Position numbers and translations under genes: made by a program. The notes beneath the pieces are model-generated. The model worked only from the letters and a program-made list of their open reading frames with translations, was not told the DNA's origin and made no database searches. 7,991 nt of DNA from Mycobacterium sp. (lineage in GTDB: Bacteria; Actinomycetota; Actinomycetes; Mycobacteriales; Mycobacteriaceae), in the NCBI GenBank assembly GCA_029256565.1, contig JAQSXQ010000060.1, positions 1-7,991 of the forward strand, written 5' to 3'. This document shows positions 6,108 through 7,991 of the stretch, piece after piece. Each line of letters opens with the position of its first letter. The stretch's first letter is position 1.

Positions 6108-6251
6108 CCTTTTCAGGGGTAGTCATATGCGCCGCAACGCCGTTCGATGCGAGCTGCGGAAATACCACGGATCGTCGCTACGCGCCGGTTCTACCAGCAC
6201 AGCCTTCGTTGCGAGCAGGTCTTGACTATGAACGTGACGTAAATTCCCGAG

Positions 6252-6268
6252 CAGGGGTAAAGCCCCTG
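6252..6268. repeat. 6-bp GC-rich inverted repeat upstream of the whiB3 promoter
   Basis: CAGGGG (6252-6257) and CCCCTG (6263-6268) flank the 5-nt spacer TAAAG. The repeat ends 17 nt before the -35 box of whiB3, a position suited to an activator site. It lacks a T-tract, so it is a poor terminator. CAGGGGTA also occurs at 6114-6121. Confidence 0.5.
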
Positions 6269-6285
6269 AGCAACCGCTCACCCTA

Positions 6286-6315
6286 TTGACTCGTTTTCCT
6301 GCGCCCTTCTACGTT
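6286..6315 (+). promoter_or_regulatory. SigA-type promoter for whiB3
   Basis: TTGACT (6286-6291) is separated by 18 nt from TACGTT (6310-6315), close to the housekeeping -35/-10 pattern. The predicted start near 6322 gives an 87-nt leader before the whiB3 ATG. This is the best promoter match in the window. Confidence 0.65.
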
Positions 6316-6373
6316 GTGCTGACGAGAAAGTCATCGGCGACTTGGACTCGGTTAGTTCACGACTCACGCGGCA

Positions 6374-6401
6374 CGATTTCCGCGGGAATCGCAGAGAGGG
6401 G
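6374..6401 (+). promoter_or_regulatory. whiB3 leader hairpin and ribosome binding site
   Basis: CGATTTC (6374-6380) and GGAATCG (6385-6391) can form a 7-bp stem (one G-U pair) with a CGCG loop. Three nucleotides later comes AGAGGGG (6395-6401), a strong Shine-Dalgarno sequence 7 nt from the ATG. The site fixes the ATG at 6409 as the start. Confidence 0.65.
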
Positions 6402-6408
6402 TAACCCA

Positions 6409-6699
6409 ATGCCACAGCCACAGCAGCTGCCCGGGCCCAACGCCGATATCTGGGACTGGCAAATGGACGGTCTTTGCCGGGGCGTCGATTCCTCGATGTT
6501 CTTCCATCCGGACGGGGAGCGCGGCCGCGCTCGCTCGCAGCGCGAGATGCGCGCCAAGGAGATGTGCCGCAGCTGCCCGGTCATCACGCAGTGCCGCAGC
6601 CACGCCCTCGCCGTCGGCGAGCCCTACGGCATCTGGGGCGGGCTGAGCGAGTCCGAGCGGGAGATGCTCTTGAAGCGAGGGATCCGCCGCTCGGCCTGA
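6409..6699 (+). CDS. whiB3: WhiB3, iron-sulfur redox-sensing transcriptional regulator
   Basis: WhiB3 is a 4Fe-4S protein that responds to O2, NO and intracellular redox state. In M. tuberculosis it controls lipid synthesis and interacts with the principal sigma factor. The 96-aa protein opens MPQPQQLPGPNADIWDWQ. The four cluster ligands are Cys23, Cys53, Cys56 and Cys62, in the family pattern C-x29-C-x2-C-x5-C. The WhiB turn GIWGG is at 74-78, and a basic C terminus (KRGIRRSA) gives DNA contact. M. tuberculosis WhiB3 is about 102 aa; the short difference lies just before the final GIRR segment. The frame extends upstream to 6286, but the ribosome binding site fixes the ATG at 6409. The gene has its own promoter, diverges from the Rv3415c-like gene and converges on groEL1. 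Confidence 0.97.
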   Translation: MPQPQQLPGPNADIWDWQMDGLCRGVDSSMFFHPDGERGRARSQREMRAKEMCRSCPVITQCRSHALAVGEPYGIWGGLSESEREMLLKRGIRRSA

Positions 6700-6719
6700 C
6701 CCGAACCCACGACCATCGC

Positions 6720-6751
6720 AAAGGCCCCTACCCGCCAAGGTGGGGGCCTTT
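6720..6751 (+). terminator. Hairpin terminator downstream of whiB3
   Basis: Arms at 6720-6732 and 6739-6751 form a 13-bp stem (AAAGGCCCCTACC with GGTGGGGGCCTTT, one G-U pair) around a 6-nt loop. It starts 21 nt after the whiB3 stop. Only three T residues follow, as is usual for mycobacterial terminators; it could act in both directions. Confidence 0.8.
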
Positions 6752-6815
6752 CGCGTGGCCGATGCGCAGTAGCGCGCCGGCGGTCCTACTTCGTGCCAGC
6801 CGGCCACCGACGAGA

Positions 6816-6849
6816 AGACACCCCCGGTCCGTGTGGACCGGGGGTGTCT
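6816..6849 (-). terminator. Hairpin terminator downstream of groEL1
   Basis: Arms at 6816-6830 and 6835-6849 are a perfect 15-bp inverted repeat (AGACACCCCCGGTCC and its complement) with a 4-nt loop. It begins 17 nt past the groEL1 stop. There is no long T-tract, but the stem is very stable. Confidence 0.85.
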
Positions 6850-6866
6850 CTTCGTGAAGCTGCTAC

Positions 6867-7991
6867 CTAGTGGGAGTGGCCGTGGTGGCCGTGCCCGGCG
6901 TGCTCGTCTTCCTCGACCGGCTTCTCGACGATCGCGGTCTCGGTGGTGAGCACCATGCGGGCCACCGACGCGGCGTTGAGCACCGCGGAGCGGGTGACCT
7001 TGACCGGGTCGACGATGCCGTCGGCCAGCAGGTCGCCGTACTCCAGGGTCGCGGCGTTGAAGCCCTGACCGGCAGGCAGTTCGGAGACCTTGTTGACCAC
7101 GACGGAACCGTCGAGGCCCGCGTTGGTGGCGATCCAGAACAGCGGTGCGGACAGTGCGGAGGAGAACACGTCGACGCCGAGCGCCTCGTCACCGCTGACC
7201 GACGCGCGCAGGTCCTTCAGCGCCGAGCGTGCCTGCACGAGCGCAGCGCCGCCGCCCGTCACGATGCCCTCTTCGACGGCGGCCTTGGCCGCGGCGACCG
7301 CGTCCTCGACCGCTTCCTTGCGCTTCTTCAGGTCGGTCTCGGTGGCGGCGCCGACCTTGATGACGGCAACGCCGCCGGCCAGCTTCGCCAGACGCTCCTC
7401 GAGCTTCTCGCGGTCCCAGTCCGAGTCGGTGGACTCGATCTCGGCGCGCAGCTGCGACTTGCGACCCTCGATGGCGTCGTCGGCGCCACCGCCGTCGACG
7501 ATGACCGTGCTGTCCTTGTTGACCACGACGCGGCGGGCGGTGCCCAGCACGTCGAGTCCGGCCTCGCGCAGCAGCAGCCCGACGTCGGGGTTGACGACCT
7601 GGCCACCGGTGACGACCGCGAGGTCGTCGAGGAACGCCTTGCGGCGGTCACCGAAGAACGGCGCCTTCACGGCGACGGCCTTGAGGGTCTTGCGGATCGC
7701 GTTGACCACCAGGGTCGAGAGCGCTTCGCCCTCGACGTCCTCGGCGATGATCAGCAGCGGCTTGCCTGCCTCGGCGACCTTCTCCAGCAGCGGGAGCAGG
7801 TCGGGCAGCGAGCTGACCTTGTCGCGGTGCAGCAGCACCAGCGCGTCCTCGAGAACCGCTTCCTGCGAATCGAAGTCGGTGATGAAGTAGGCGGAGATGA
7901 AGCCCTTGTCGAAGCCGACGCCCTCGGTGACCTCGAGTTCGGTGTTCACCGACGAGGACTCCTCGATGGTGACCACGCCGTCGGTGCCGAC
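6867..7991 (-). CDS. groEL1: GroEL1 (Cpn60.1) chaperonin, 5' end cut by window edge
   Basis: The C-terminal 374 residues of a roughly 540-aa 60-kDa chaperonin are present, starting near E. coli GroEL residue 170. The apical domain is seen with AYFIT, LPDLLPLLEKV and LIIAEDVEGEAL. The returning intermediate domain includes AVEDAVAAAKAAVEEG, whose Asp corresponds to catalytic Asp398 of E. coli, and EEGIVTGGGAAL. The equatorial domain ends with DPVKVTRSAVLNAASVA. The tail is His-rich (HAGHGHHGHSH) instead of the Gly-Met repeat of GroEL2, which identifies the GroEL1 paralogue. In mycobacteria this form is normally preceded by groES and has specialised roles, reported for M. smegmatis biofilm and mycolate synthesis; the tail has been linked to metal and DNA binding. 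The gene converges on whiB3. Confidence 0.96.
   Translation of the reverse strand, partial: VGTDGVVTIEESSSVNTELEVTEGVGFDKGFISAYFITDFDSQEAVLEDALVLLHRDKVSSLPDLLPLLEKVAEAGKPLLIIAEDVEGEALSTLVVNAIRKTLKAVAVKAPFFGDRRKAFLDDLAVVTGGQVVNPDVGLLLREAGLDVLGTARRVVVNKDSTVIVDGGGADDAIEGRKSQLRAEIESTDSDWDREKLEERLAKLAGGVAVIKVGAATETDLKKRKEAVEDAVAAAKAAVEEGIVTGGGAALVQARSALKDLRASVSGDEALGVDVFSSALSAPLFWIATNAGLDGSVVVNKVSELPAGQGFNAATLEYGDLLADGIVDPVKVTRSAVLNAASVARMVLTTETAIVEKPVEEDEHAGHGHHGHSH

Larger units (their letters stand above)
5976..6408. other. 433-nt divergent regulatory region between the Rv3415c-like gene and whiB3
   Basis: No long reading frame occupies this stretch, and parts of it (about 6040-6130) are clearly less GC-rich than the flanking genes. 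It contains a TAGCGT -10-like box for the leftward gene, four inverted repeats, a SigA-type promoter for whiB3 at 6286-6315 and an 87-nt whiB3 leader with a hairpin before the ribosome binding site. A 32-codon open frame at 6127-6225 has a good ribosome binding site but weak codon bias, so I leave it as a candidate only. Confidence 0.8.

Noticed and set aside
6252..6268. CAGGGG/CCCCTG hairpin as a terminator
   Set aside because: The stem is short, no T-tract follows, and no gene ends upstream of it.
1..7991. Mobile element, prophage, defence cassette or RNA gene
   Set aside because: Gene order matches the conserved mycobacterial Rv3410c-Rv3417c block, no transposase, integrase or terminal repeats are seen, and no tRNA or rRNA sequence was recognised.

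Overview
This window is high-GC actinobacterial chromosome. Gene order and protein sequence place it in a mycobacterium, most like a fast grower of the Mycolicibacterium / M. smegmatis type. Left to right it reads guaB3 (-), guaB2 (-), a DUF5319 protein (+, Rv3412-like), rsdA (-), sigD (-), an Rv3415c-like protein (-), whiB3 (+) and groEL1 (-). That is the same order and orientation as Rv3410c to Rv3417c of M. tuberculosis. Assignments rest on recalled family sequences and visible motifs; no database search was run. GuaB2 begins MSIAESS and is 513 residues, and WhiB3 is 96 residues. Both match fast growers better than M. tuberculosis.

Left third (1-3268): guaB2 (IMP dehydrogenase, complete, catalytic Cys325) and guaB3 (an IMPDH-like paralogue, cut by the left edge) form a leftward purine operon with a 44-nt gap. 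A 177-nt divergent spacer carries a leftward -10 box for guaB2 and a rightward -10 box placed so that the DUF5319 gene would be transcribed leaderless from its GTG codon.

Middle (3269-5975): sigD (ECF-type sigma factor) and rsdA (membrane anti-sigma factor) overlap by 8 nt, a translationally coupled sigma/anti-sigma pair. RsdA has a long Pro/Thr-rich extracytoplasmic tail holding five near-perfect heptapeptide repeats, which makes it clearly longer than the M. tuberculosis protein. Upstream lies an uncharacterised Ala-rich, TPR-like helical protein.

Right third (5976-7991): a 433-nt divergent intergenic region, less GC-rich than its surroundings, separates the Rv3415c-like gene from whiB3. 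It holds several inverted repeats, a good SigA-type promoter for whiB3 and a 5'-UTR hairpin next to the ribosome binding site. whiB3 (redox-sensing Fe-S regulator) converges on groEL1 (His-tailed chaperonin, cut by the right edge), with one strong hairpin terminator for each gene between them.

The coding content is ordinary mycobacterial core genome. I see no mobile element, CRISPR array, tRNA, rRNA or defence system. The most rewarding non-routine signals are the dyad-rich whiB3 upstream region, the GuaB3 paralogue that lacks the IMPDH catalytic residues, the leaderless Cys/His-rich DUF5319 protein and the repeat-expanded RsdA tail. I do not see clear evidence of a wholly new system.
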